NCBI GenBank assembly: GCA_037176725.1
Contig: JAZBRS010000044.1
Span: forward strand, 3,844,001 to 3,908,000
Origin: Posidonia oceanica
Taxonomy: Eukaryota > Streptophyta > Magnoliopsida > Alismatales > Posidoniaceae
Length of the DNA stretch: 64,000 nucleotides
Direction: 5' to 3'
The notes under the pieces were generated by a model. It was not told the DNA's origin. It saw only the letters and a program-made list of their open reading frames with translations, and did not search any database. This document shows, in pieces, positions 44,048 to 55,639 of the stretch. Every line of letters starts with the position of its first letter. Position 1 is the stretch's first letter. A program made the translations under genes and the position numbers.

Positions 44048-44640
44048 AGGTTAATGTTCCATATCACCTACTAATGTGGTGACATTTTTCCCATATCATT
44101 TTCTAGTTATGAATGATTTGAGATGGTATGAGATTTTTTATCACTAGTGATACTATATTGTATTACTATGATACTAGAATAACATCAAATGATATAAGAC
44201 TTGTAAATTTTGATACAAGTTAGTATTACATACATAGAATTTGTTATTCATGGTAAGAGACCTCGTATCATCTCATAAAAAAGGCAAAGGATCAAATCCC
44301 AAAAGACAATGATGATAACACTGCTGGATGACATTATCAATTTAGCACCATGTTAAGTTATTGAATGGATATAAGAAGTTATAAAAATTCAAAACCAAAT
44401 AAGTATGGGTTCAGACATACACGTATTCTTTTACCTCATAACCACAAAGCATCCCTTTCATTTCGATTCTACTCATTGATGATATTGTAGAGATGTAAAT
44501 TAATTATATGACTGAACTTAACTCACAATGACAATAACGAAAATCTCCTATGAAATGTTTTTATCAAATTGAATCAGATTGAAACAAAAATTAGCCAACA
44601 ACAAGAAAATTCAATCCTATTAATAATCAGATTGAAATAG
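44048..44640. repeat. Repeat block Q, first copy
   Basis: About 590 bp matching 53697-54165 (ATATCACCTACTAATGTGG, GACAATGATGATAACACTG, CATCCCTTTCATTTC). It follows P and is itself followed by another P, forming P-Q-P'-Q'. It contains GATAC/GTATC words. No gene. Confidence 0.8.
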
Positions 44641-44649
44641 AAGCTTCTT

Positions 44650-45062
44650 GTTTATATATAATCAATCATGTTTCCTTGGCAGGCAATAGTACTCGTGGAT
44701 ACAAATTGCTACTTACTGTTCCTTTCTATGATTTTAGCTTATGGAAGCCAAGTTAATAATGCTTAAGTTTGCCTACTTTGTCATTGCTTGGAGAGGAAGT
44801 TGTTTAAGCCATACATGTTAAACCTCTATCAATTTTTTGTAATTGACAATGGGGCCGATTTACTTAGTAAAGTCAAAGACAATGACAAAGTTGTTATCTC
44901 CTTAGAGATGTTGTCATGATTATAAAAAAGATAATCATGGTTTTGTAATTGATTAAAATATTAGTCATGGCGTGAACGTCTAATGTAGCTTTAAGGGTAC
45001 CAGAGGTAACACAAGCTTTCAGTCTTTTTCATTCTATTTTTTGAAAAAGGTTTATGGACATC
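44650..45062. repeat. Repeat block P, second copy, left part
   Basis: Matches 43505-44045. Cut at 45062 by the Tat/Ogre-like element; the continuation is at 53609-53697 (GAAGAAGGTTTATGGACACC). Confidence 0.75.
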
Positions 45063-46429
45063 TGTAGATACCCCGATTTTACGGTCATGCGTCGACAGAC
45101 TTCTCCATAAGAACGTGCTTGGTCAAGGCAGACTTAACCCATTCACAAAACCAAACCTAAGCCCATACCAATCCCAAAGCCCAAGCTTAACTCACCTAAA
45201 ACCAATCCTAAGCCCACACCTAAACATCCCAAAACCTACCCAACATCCTAAACACAAACCTTAGCCCATTCACCAAATCAAGCCCAAGCCTCACCTAAAC
45301 ACAAACCTTAGCCCATTCACTAAACCCAGACCCAAGCCTAACCTAAACCCAACAGTTACACCTCTCTATCTTCTCACCCCCCAAGAACCCAACAGCCACA
45401 CCTCTCTAACTTCTCTCCCTTCCACTCTCCAAGCAACCCAAGGGCTTCCAACCACTCACTCGGCCAACCCATTCTAGCTCCCCAGGCCAAGCACTCAACA
45501 CAACTCTCCCCACTCTGGCACTCACTCCTAACACACTACAGCAACCCTACTCCTTTCCAACACAACACAGCAGTACACGTCTCCTCCACCTTCCTCATCA
45601 TCTATTCACCCACAGCAACCCTACCCACATCATCAAGCCAACCCAACACATGCACAACATCCATAACAACCACAACATCCTCCTCTCAGGAGAGTACCTC
45701 GTCTGGAGCTCCACCGAGCCTACCCAGCCACCGTTGCCGCCGACCGAGCCGCAGCAACCCAGGAGAACGCTGTCAGCTTCGAGAGCAATAGCTGGCCATC
45801 ACCATAGGTAAGTTCTCCCTCTCCCTGATTAGAACTCTCATTTCCTCATTATGGATGCATGTTTTTACGTAAATCAATTGAGTTTTATTTGCCTTTCATC
45901 TCGGTTCACATTCGTTTTAGAATTCCGGTGATGGGTTCACCGCCCACACGAGGCCACCGGCCACCGAGTGTGCGGCTTGACCCATCCCAGATTGTGTAAT
46001 ATGTTTAGCATGCCAGGCTTGGTCTTATCCTCCCTTCAACCCTCCAATGTGTCGTCCCCAGAGTGCGTCTTGGGCTCCCGGTCTCTCCCATGGTCGGCTG
46101 GCCCGAGATCACCGGTGCAATCCCATGAGGGCGGGGAGGAGCGGTCGCCAGTCATTTCTTCATTGCATTTGCATCTCTGATCTCCTCTCGATCTTCCCAA
46201 GCCTCCACAATAAGCCATGGTCGAGCTCCATGGGTTCTCGGCCCTTCCATTGGCCAGTGAACCCATCGGATTCCGGCATCATGAAAGGGGAGGTGGGTGG
46301 AATGATCCACATGCCCATTTCTCATAATAACTGCATGATTTTACTCATGAATATGCACTCTTGCTTAATCGATGATTTGCATGCGGTTTTGAATCGATTT
46401 AGATATGTGTTTTTTGCAATGAAAGTTTG

Positions 46430-46650
46430 CAATAATTCTGAACTGGCACAGATTTCGATATACTGTATAAAAATGGTAGACCGAGTCAGAAGATTTCGGT
46501 AGACTAAATAAAAACAGCAGTCTGAACTGCCACTGATTCTGAACTAGTACTGATTTCGGTATACCGTATAAAAATGGTAGACTGAATCAGGAGATTTCGA
46601 TCGACCGAATCAAGACAGTAGACCGAATCAGGAGATTTTTTAGTTATGTT
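46430..46650 (+). repeat. Self-complementary word cluster in the Tat/Ogre-like LTR
   Basis: Words of the type TTTCGGTATACCG, GGTAGACCGA and TCGATCGACCGAATCA repeat six to eight times; CGGTATACCG at 46557-46566 is a perfect palindrome. It lies at the position where the related LTR at 29941 carries the GTTGGACGCTG-type words. Confidence 0.75.
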
Positions 46651-47122
46651 CAGATCTACTCCATCTGCATGTTTTCTACTTGCATTGCACAGTATTCCAA
46701 CATGGTCGTACTTTCTTTTCAAGGATCAATTTATTTTTTGGAGTGGTCCGACTTCTAGTCGTCTTCTTCCTTCGGAGGCCAGGGTTCTGTTTTTTGTAGC
46801 GATCTGCTCCATCTTCCTCCAGTGGCCGGATTCAATTCGCTTCTTGTAAAGGAGGTTCTATTTGGGTAGAGGAAGGTTATATTGCTCTCCATCGTGCGTG
46901 GTGATTTTGTTTTTATGTTCTGGTGCAATTAGGGTTCCTGCTCTTTCGGAGGTCTGTTCGTCGGCTCTGGGTGCTAGAAGCAATTTTCTTGGCGTCTGAT
47001 ATTGGTTTCATCTATTTGGGGAGGATCAGGTCGGTGTTTTCTCCTTTCCTGTGATTTTGAGATTTCTTTCTTGTTTGTGGGTTGCTTCCTAGTTTGGGTT
47101 CTCTGCTGGTTTAGAGGTCTCC

Positions 47123-48520
47123 ATGGAGTCTCCAATTGGACAACCGAGTTGCAGTCAAGATGGTGTTCGATCGTTTGCTGCTGTGGTGGGTAGTCGTCTG
47201 ATGGAGGATGACCTTCCTTTTTAGGAACCCTAGGTGAAGAATGGTTGCCCTGCTATTATTCTCACGAATGTTGAGATGGCTAGGATCTCTGTTCCATACA
47301 AGTCCACTCTGATTTTCTAGTTTTTTGCTCAACACCTTCCATGCTCAGAGATTCAACATGGTCTTTCAAATTGGGGTGTTCATGGTGGGGCTACTATCTC
47401 GGTTATTGATCACCGGTACGTTCTTGCTAACTTCAACTCAGATGCGGAGTTTAAGAAGGTTTATACCAGAGAGCGATGGATGATGAAGGGTCAGATGATC
47501 AAGGTTTTCAGATGGTCACCATGGTTTCGACTTGGGTTGGAGGGTGAGGTTGCACCTGTGTGGATCTCTCTACCGGCTCTTCGTCAGTGTTACTTTAAAC
47601 CGGGGTTTATTAAATCTGTTGCTAAAGCTTTTGGTCCTTTGTTAATGGTGGCTTCAGCTACATCGTCCAAGACAACGGTTGTCTGTGCTTGTTTCTGTGT
47701 TGAACTCAATCTAACAGGAGATTATCCCACGAGAATCTATGTTGGCATGAAGGCTAAGGGGGATTACCAGCTGGTGGTTATGGAGAATAGACCGGATTAT
47801 TGTGTGGAGTGTAGCAAACGAGGCCATGTTCGATCGAAGTGTGGGAGAAACCTTGATAATCACAAGGTCACTAAACAGCTGGTGAACGGTGGTTCTGGGA
47901 GGAGACGTTAGGTCTCAGGTAGCAGTGATGGACGTCAGGTCGCAGGTAGTAGACTTCAAGATGTTGTTCCAAAGAAGGTGTGGAAACGTACAGGGAAGGT
48001 ATTCACATTGTCAGAGGTTTTATCTGTTCAAGAGAAGAATGATGTGCCTGTTTCTCAGGTTTTAAAAAGGCTTCGTGATAACCTAGTGGTTCCTGACAGG
48101 GATGACTTCATGTGGGATGATGACCTGGAGATTCGTGAGATGCTTGGTTGTGTGTTTGCTGAGGATGATGCTCCCAGTCTTGATATTGATGGGTTGGAAG
48201 CTGTCGTTGATGACATGGTGCAAGTAGATGAGACGGTGAGGATGGTCAGTGAGGATGTGCTGCATAATGAGGTGCCTCCTGATGTGGGATGTGTGATCTC
48301 TGATATACATAGTGCAGGTGTTTCTCTGATTGATGATGGACGCATGAATTCTCTAATTGTGGGTAACTCAGAGAAGAGAGACGTGGGTGAGCTCAGGTCT
48401 TCTTCCATGGAGAGGTCACGCAGGAGGGGTAGGCCACGTAAAAGGAGAGGTGTTCCTAAGGATAAGGGCTACTCGAGTGATTCTGGGGACTCGGGAATCG
48501 TCCTACTATTCGTTGGTTGA
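47123..48520 (+). pseudogene. LINE ORF1 protein (DUF4283 and CCHC zinc knuckle), disrupted
   Basis: Starts MESPIGQPSCSQDGVRSFAAVV. The DUF4283-like RNA-binding region spans about 47340-47640 (VPYKSTLI, WGVHGGATISVID, VFRWSPWF, PVWISLPALRQ). The zinc knuckle CVECSKRGHVRSKC (C-x2-C-x4-H-x4-C) is at about 47800-47842. A long acidic region and a basic RRRGRPRKRRG segment, AT-hook-like, lie near the end (about 48420-48453). TAG stops at 47222, 47231 and 47318, and one at about 47909, break it. All four are explained by CAG-to-TAG. It would coat LINE RNA in the particle. The end overlaps the start of ORF2 in another frame. Confidence 0.88.
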
Positions 48521-51500
48521 GGTATATGGTGAAGTTATATTCTCCTTCTGTAGTAGCAGTTCTAGAGCCTTTCATTAAAGATGATTGCAGTTCTGATATT
48601 ATGAGGTCCTTGGGGTTTAATCATTTTTTATCTAACAGTGATGGGAGTTCTAAGTTATGGGTTTTCTATAAGGCTCTTATTCAGGTTTCCTATATATCGT
48701 CCAGTAGTCAAGGTCTGACTATTCTGGTTAACGATGGGATTTTTTCCTCTAAGCTGCTTCTTACTTTTGTTTATGCTAGTTATTCTTCTTAGGAGAGACG
48801 CCTTCTATGGGACTATCTTCATGAGGTGAGCAATATTGAAAAACATCTTCCTTGGTCAATGATGGGTGATTTCAATATTGTGACTTCTGTAGCTGAGAAA
48901 AGTGGGGGGAGGTTCCCTCGTCAGTTAGCTATGGATGAATTTCGTGATTGTATGGAGAGATGTTTGCTTACTGATGTGGGTTTTGCTGGTCCTTTGTTCA
49001 CTTGGTGCAATAATCAACGTGGTGGTGATCGCATCCTTGCAGGCCTTGATCGTTGCCTTCTTTGTGCTAGGGGTAGTGATTTCAATGCTAAGGTCAGGCA
49101 CCTGCCGTGCATATCCTCTGATCATGCCCCATTATTGGTGGATTTCTATCAAGATAATGCTTTTGGTGCTAAACCATTTAAATTTCTTGATGTTTGGCTC
49201 CAAGATCCTAACTGTATTTCTGTTATTTGGGATTCTTGAGAGTAGGATGTGAATGATGGTGGTGATTTCTCTTTCAGGTGGTTCTTTAAGTTCAAGAGGC
49301 TCAAGGAGGTTCTTTGTAGGTGGAGTAAGACATCCTTTGGGGATATCTTCTCTAAAGTCAAGGTTGCTGAGGAGGAAGTCAGAAAAGCTCAGATGGGCTT
49401 GGACAATAATTATTCAGAGGATAATTTGCAGTGTTTGGTGAGAGCTAACCAGAAACTGCATGAGGTTGTACGTCAGGAGGAGATGTTTTGGTGTCAAAAG
49501 GCTAGGTGTCGTTGGCTTAAGGAGGGAGACAAGAACGCTGCTTTCTTTCACTCTAGTGTGAAGAGTAGAAGACAGCAGAGCTTCATTCATGCTATCAAAA
49601 ATGCTGAGGGCCAATGGTTACATGACAGTAAGGTGATTCAGGATGAGGGTATTTCTTTCTTTGAGAAATTGTTTTCCTCAGAGGGTGTTGTCTCTGATAT
49701 AGAGCTTCTGGACATCATTCCAGAGAGCATCACTGAGGAGGATTCTGCCTATCTTACCTCCATTCCTGATCATGACGAGGTTTAGAGGACGCTTCAGTCT
49801 TTGCCTTCTCAGGCAGCTACTAGGCCTGATGGTTTTTCTATAAAATTTTATGTGGCTGCTTGGGACATTATTAAGAATGATATGCTTCAACTGATCAAGT
49901 ATTTCTTTGTGGGATGTAAAATGCATTGGAGTATTTATGCCTCTCTTATTTGTTTGATTCCTAAAGTTGATCATCCTGTTAGTTTTGCTCACTTTAGACC
50001 GATCAGTGTGGGTAATGTTATCTTCAAGATTATTTCCAAGATCCTCAATAATAGATTGGTCTTCTATCTTCCTAATTTGATTAGTGAGGAGTAGGCTGGC
50101 TTTGTGGCGGGCAGGAATATTTATGATCACATTCACCTTGCTTAAGAGGTTATCAACGACCTTGACATGAAGTGCAGAGGGGGTTATTTTGTGCTTAAAC
50201 TAGACATGCTGAAGGCTTATGATAGGATGGAATGGTCCTTTACTTTGCAGTGCTTAAAAAATTTGGCTTCTCCACCCGCTTCATTGAGATTGTTAAATGG
50301 ACGTTGAATAATAATTGGTTCACCCTCCTTATTAATGGCCAATAGAGTGGTTTCTTCAAATGTTTTCAGGGCCTTAAGCAAGGAGATCCTCTGTCTCCTT
50401 TGTTGTTTATTTTGGCTCAAGAGGTGTTTAGTAGGGGCCTCAAAAAACTATTTGATGTTGGCTGGTGTGAGCACTTTGCTACTTTAGGTCGGGGGTTGGC
50501 CCCTTCGCACTTATTTTTCGCTGAAGATGCCCTTATTTTTTGTAGAGCTTCTGCCATTACCATCACCAGGCTTATGGATTTCATCATGAGGTATGAGGGT
50601 GCCTCGGGTCAATGCATGGGCAGAAACAAGTGCACTTATTTATGGCGTAAAGATCTCCTCTCCAATTATAGAGTTGAACAGATCACTGGTTTTTCTAAAG
50701 GCTCTTGACCCCTTCAGTATTTGGGTGCTCCTATTGCCCCAGGTAGAATGTATTCTTCTTATTTTTCAGGTTTAACTGAGAAGATTAGGGAGCGTATGGC
50801 TGGCTGGAAGACTAGGTTCCTTTCCATGAGTGGTCGTCTTATTCTAGTCAAGCATGTTCTTTCTTCTATTCCTGTGCATATTCTGGCAGTTACTAAGGTT
50901 ACTGACGGGATGATTAAGCAGATTGAGCGGCTTTTGTGTGATTTTTTATGGGGAGATTGTGAAGGAAAGCGTAAATTCCATTGGGTGAAGTGGAGTACTT
51001 GTACTCCTCTCTATGTGAGATGGGTCTTGGTATTCGTAAATTTTAGGATATTCATCTTCTTTTTAACATCAAAAGTTCCTAGAAACTTTTACTAAAGGAA
51101 TATCTTTGGAGCAAATACTGCGACACTAAATATAGAGTGGCTGTTGAGGGCTGGCACTCTAATTCGTCTTTTACTTCTAATAGGTGGAGGAAGCTCATGG
51201 GGGTTATGCCTTGGGTGATTTCTAATTCTCTCTGGCTTATTGATAGGGGGAATAGTTCTTTTTGGATGAATAAGTGGTGGTCTGAGGGCAATCTTTTCAA
51301 CATACTTGGAGTTTCCAGAGGGACAGACCTTAGTGTGTCGATAAGGGACGTTTTTTTCTACATTGGTTTGTTTGTGTAGGATACTAGGAGGACGTCTTTG
51401 GCTGCTGAACGTATGTGGACTGATATTAAGGGTCTTCATGTTGATCCTTCTGGCAGTTAGGATAGGTTGATATGGCTTCCTTCAGCAAGTGGGGATTTCT

Positions 51501-52576
51501 CCATTCAAAGCACTTCATCCAAGTTACATCTTAATTGCAAGAAGTCCTCTCATTCTAGGTTGATTTGGTCTGCTTTTATGCCTCCCAAAATTTCTCTTTT
51601 ACTGTGGCGCATGAGTTGGAATGGTATAGCTGTTGATCTTAATGTGCAGAGAAAGATCACTTTCGTTTCTAAATGCAATTGCTGTTTGCTTCCTCAAACG
51701 GAGTCCTTGGGCCATTTATTTCTTCAGAGTGATTTGGCTAAGTACTTGTGGAGTCTTTTTGGTTCTTTGTTGTAGTTACCTGTGAATGATGATTTATTCT
51801 CTACTATTCGCAATTGATTTGCTGCTGCAGGTTCTATCTCTTACAGAAGGACGCTTATAGGATTGCTCCCTGGTGTTATCTGTTGGCATATTTGGAAGGA
51901 GCGTTGTCAGTGGCGTTTCTCTTCCAAAAGGCATTCTGAGGTTCAGGTCTTATCCTTCATTATTGTAGATTGTAATTGTGTTCTTCAAGGGTACAAATTC
52001 AAGTCTTTAGGCAGGGATGTTTCTGCTCTGTCTATGCATGGTTTTCTTATTCCTGATTCCTTAGACACGTGGTTCATGATTCAGAGATGGCTTCCTCCTA
52101 AGTTTGGGTTGAAAGGGAATGTGGACGGTTCTAGTACATCCTTTTCGTCTAGTGGTGGTGGTATTGTTCGTAACAATGCAGACAATGTGACTCTGGCTTT
52201 CTCGTTCTACTATGGTAGTATAACCAATAACGAGGTAGAAGTGCGGGCTATTTGGGATTTGATTGAGGTTTGTGGGAATGCTAGTGTAATCTTGTCTTAC
52301 GTGGAATCTGACTCTGAAAATGTCATTCAGATGCTTACTGGTAAGATGCCTATTCAGTGGAAATGTAGCAATTGGTGTAAGAGGATTCAGAGACACACAT
52401 TTTTCGATACTATCTCCTTCTCTCATTGCTATCGTGAAACAAATTTCCCTACTGATTTCTTAGCCAAGCATGGAGGTGATAATAGAGTTGACAATGTGTA
52501 TCGGTCTTTCCTTGATCTGCCTAGGGATTTGCATGGCCTATGCAACCTTGACAGGTGGGGAATTCCGGTTATTTGA
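48484..52576 (+). pseudogene. LINE ORF2: endonuclease, reverse transcriptase, zf-RVT and RNase H, disrupted
   Basis: The endonuclease starts in a degraded FWGLGNRPTIRW stretch and continues VKLYSPSVVAVLEPF, MMGDFN (about 48868) and SSDHAPLL (about 49118). Reverse transcriptase motifs: FRPISVGNV (about 49995), SEE then stop then AGFV (about 50083), KLDMLKAYDRMEW (about 50197), KQGDPLSPLLF and FFAEDALIF (50515-50541), where the canonical FADD active site has Glu for the first Asp. The zinc-binding region (SLLLWRMSWNG, CNCC) is at about 51590-51690. RNase H at about 52105-52480 keeps its acidic residues (NVDGS, NNEVEVRAI, ESDSENV). Stops: 48790, 49237, 49243, 49783, 50092, 50143, 50343, 50706, 51377, 51458, 51773, 51818; frame shifts near 50255 and 51020. 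Confidence 0.92.
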
Positions 52577-52902
52577 CAAAGGAAGACTTAATTTGAATAT
52601 GATTTTTGAGTACTCGAATACTTTCCTCCTCCTTTCTCTTTTTCCCCACAAGGGCCAGGTTTTTGGGATTTGAGATGGAGAGTATTCAGGCATTGTGTGC
52701 ACTACATATATGCCATCCTAGTTGTTGTGTCTGGTTATTATTCGTTTTTTAACTAGGGTATTATTCTTTTGAATAATGGAGCAAGTTGTTGCACTGAGTA
52801 CTCGGTGATTGTGTGGTTTGTTCCTCAATTGCCTTTGTAGCCTTTGCGCTTGTAACCTCTCATCATTTATATAGGTTACCTTTTATTTGCCCAAAAAAAA
52901 AA

Positions 52903-53696
52903 ACTTGCATTGCACGGTTTCTCCGACGTTTTGATTCCCGCATGCATTCATTCGAGCAGTGATGCTTACTGTCTAGAGTTTTATGAATTGAGGCGCGATG
53001 ATCCAGCGGACATCCTTAATGGATTGTTCCGGTGCGATTCCTATGCACAAGTGCCCAGTTCAGAACACTGACAACGCTGCTGAGCGTTTAGATCGCATGT
53101 GTTGTTTTCATCATGCATCATGTCATATAGGCATACATTATAGCATACATCATTGCATGGCATGGCATGGCATTCATCGCCTTTGGGAGTACATGAAAAT
53201 GGCATTTGTTTGCCAACATAAGCCACAAATGAGTAGAATGGCCAAGAAAGACCGACTCACTCAGGCACATGGGGGTGCCTAACCCCTTCCCCATGCGTAA
53301 CAGGAGTCCTTACCTTTTCTCTGGACCGCAATGACTTTGTGTTCGCATCCATTGGCATGAGCCATACATTTTTACAAATATTGCATGCAATGCATATTTT
53401 CTTTGCGGTTTTCCTCGTCTTTCAGATTAAATAGACTAGGTGGCGACTCCAAAATGTTTTCTTTATTCGCTTTCACTTTCTGGTGTTTTCCTTGAGTCAT
53501 GTTTTCCTCGGATGCACTGTGTTGCCGTGACCAATCATCATAGGCCCTCGGCTAGCCGCCTGCATGATCACAGGGACTGGCGACTCCACTTGACCAATCA
53601 TCAAATTGCACACCAAGTTGGACTTTTTCTTTTTCTTTTCTGAAGAAGGTTTATGGACACCAAGTAGAACACCAATTTGGACATGTCATACATGAC
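52903..53696 (+). mobile_element. Right part of the Tat/Ogre-like LTR, then end of block P
   Basis: 52916-53608 continues the LTR interrupted by the LINE (compare 33640-34300); 53609-53697 returns to block P. The 94-codon frame at 52998 is not protein-like. Confidence 0.65.
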
Positions 53697-54165
53697 AATC
53701 TAAGTAATGTTTCATATCACCTACTAATGTGGTGACATCTCTCCCATATGATTTTCTAGATATAAATGATTTGAGATGGTATAAGACTTTGTAAATTTTG
53801 ATACAAGTTAGTAGTACATACATACAATTTGTTATTCAAGATAAGAGACCTTGTATCATCTCATAAAAAGACAAAGAATCGAATCCCATAAGACAATGAT
53901 GATAACACTGATGGATGACATTATTAATTTAGCACCATGTTAAGTTATTGAATGGATACACGTATTCTCTTACCTCATAACCACGAAGCATCCCTTTCGT
54001 TTCAATTCTACTCATTGATGATATTGTAGAGGTGTAAATTAATTGTGAGACTGAACTTAACTCACAATGACAATGACGAAAGTCTCCTATGAAATGTTTT
54101 TATCAAATTGAATCAAATTGAAATAAAAATTAGCCAACAACAAGAAAATTCAATTTAACAAAACA
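53697..54165. repeat. Repeat block Q, second copy
   Basis: Matches 44048-44640 but lacks about 60 bp present there (the TCACTAGTGATACTA region) and the ATAAGAAGTTATAAAAATTC region. Non-coding. Confidence 0.8.
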
Positions 54166-54741
54166 CTAAATATTTCTAGAAAATCATATATAAGTGGCTA
54201 ATCATGTTGTTGTTTCATTAAGACCTCAATATAGCACTATATGGTAAAACTAAGGTAACATTTGGTAATAATTATAGGGAAAACAAACTATTCTCATAAG
54301 CAATGTTTTTGAAAAGGTTAGTTTTCACTTCTTTTTGAAATCACTGTTTTTTAAAGCTTTTATGTATAAACAAGAAGTTGGTGTATTGAAATAATCTAGC
54401 GTAAAAAATGACGTTTGGTTCAATTTTCAGGAATAAGAGCTTTTCTTCAAAATTATGTTCCAATAAATGTTATCAAACGAACCCTAAGAATTGAATCATG
54501 GAAAAGTTTACTTGCAAATATATAATAAAGCAGTTGTTTTAGAATAACTATTCATTCCAATTGGGGTTCTAAACTTAAATAAGTATCCATGTTCTTTTTT
54601 TAGTAAATTACTTAATGGTATCCTGTATTATCATTGATTTCCAATTTACTAACCTGAACTTTAAAGCACGTCATTTTGGTTTCCTGGACTTTCACTGTTC
54701 GCCACTGTGGTACTTTCGTTAGTGGGAATTGTAAGGATCTA
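54166..54741. repeat. Unassigned link and block T, left half, copy B
   Basis: 54166-54460 is AT-rich and unassigned. 54460-54741 matches 11185-11456 (CTTGCAAATATATAATAAAGC, CGCCACTGTGGTACTT) and ends at the target site of the next element. Confidence 0.7.
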
Positions 54742-55639
54742 CCCCGTTTGGAACTACTTCTAGATAGATTCTGGGTGGTTAGCTTTTTGCAAACTATGGA
54801 AAACCACAGAAGCAGTTCTAAACAGGATGTAGCTCTCCCACTTCTCCCAAAATCCACAGCTTCTGGATGAGGCAAACTATGTGTAAATTCATGGTTCTCC
54901 AGAGCTTCTAGTAGAAGCTGGATGGAGGGAGCTTCTAGTAGAAGCTGGAGGAATAAGATATGCAATTACCTTGATAACCTTATTATTTTATATAAATTAC
55001 TTTAAATTGCCATCACTATTTACACATATGCCATCAATCGAAATATTACACTCGATTGTAAAATGATTTCACTCCCGCCGTTCGCATTTCTTCCCCGAAC
55101 CTTATATAGCTTCTGGCCAACTACTTCTCTCTTGTTGGTATTTATTGTTAGTGCATGAACCATTTAAAATCTAATACATCCAAAATTCTGTGAACTGAAT
55201 CATCTTAAACTTTCAGCCACTAATAGCACTTTGGAGTTTTGAATATTGTAGTAATGGGACAAGTTACTGATTCTCTAGAAAACAAAAGGGCACTCATTAT
55301 GGAAACAAACATATTTCTAGCCTTTATCCCTTTTTCTTCTTCCTTTTCAAAGAGAACATGACAACGTATGCAGAAGTCTTTCACTTGCATTTTCATAGGA
55401 AGAAAAATGTCCTCCTCCAATAGAGGATTGTTCTAATTATATCCTTATTATTCTGATTATAGAGGATTGTTATTACATGGGTGCAAAACTTTGCTGAATA
55501 AGAGGATCAACACTGGTAAAGACTATTGAATTCCTCCTCCAATTTTGTTGCTTCTCCTATGCATCTTGCTGTTGTCATTCTGTGGGACCCAAATTCTCAC
55601 TCCTATTATTTCAATTTGTTCTGGAGTTGATTTTTTGTG

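Larger units (their letters stand above)
46691..52902 (+). mobile_element. Near full-length plant L1-type LINE
   Basis: 6.2 kb between perfect 13-bp target duplications ACTTGCATTGCAC (46678-46690 and 52903-52915), ending in an 11-A tail at 52893-52903. It has a 430-bp leader, ORF1 with nucleic-acid-binding modules, and ORF2 with endonuclease, reverse transcriptase, zinc-binding and RNase H domains. At least a dozen stops and two frame shifts make it dead. Complete 5' extent with a long target duplication shows integration by full target-primed reverse transcription. Confidence 0.95.
45063..53608 (+). mobile_element. Tat/Ogre-like LTR with leader, nested in block P
   Basis: Starts TGTAGATACCCCGATTTT and aligns piecewise with 29941-34300 at start, middle (GATTTG, TTTGAATCGATTT) and end (GATGCTTACTGTCTAGAG, GCGTAACAGGAGTCCTTACC, TAGACTAGGTGGCGAC). 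Beyond the LTR-like end it continues GGGACTGGCGACTCCACTTG, which looks like the leader after a 5' LTR, so it is probably a truncated 5' LTR plus leader rather than a solo LTR. The right boundary is uncertain by about 50 bp, and the flanking GAAGGTTTATGGAC sequence is duplicated. It contains the LINE at 46691-52902. The short frames at 45968-46502 are not genes. Confidence 0.7.

Noticed and set aside
46047..46502. 151-codon plus-strand frame
   Set aside because: Inside the Tat/Ogre-like LTR. It runs into the palindrome word cluster, and there is no protein motif.
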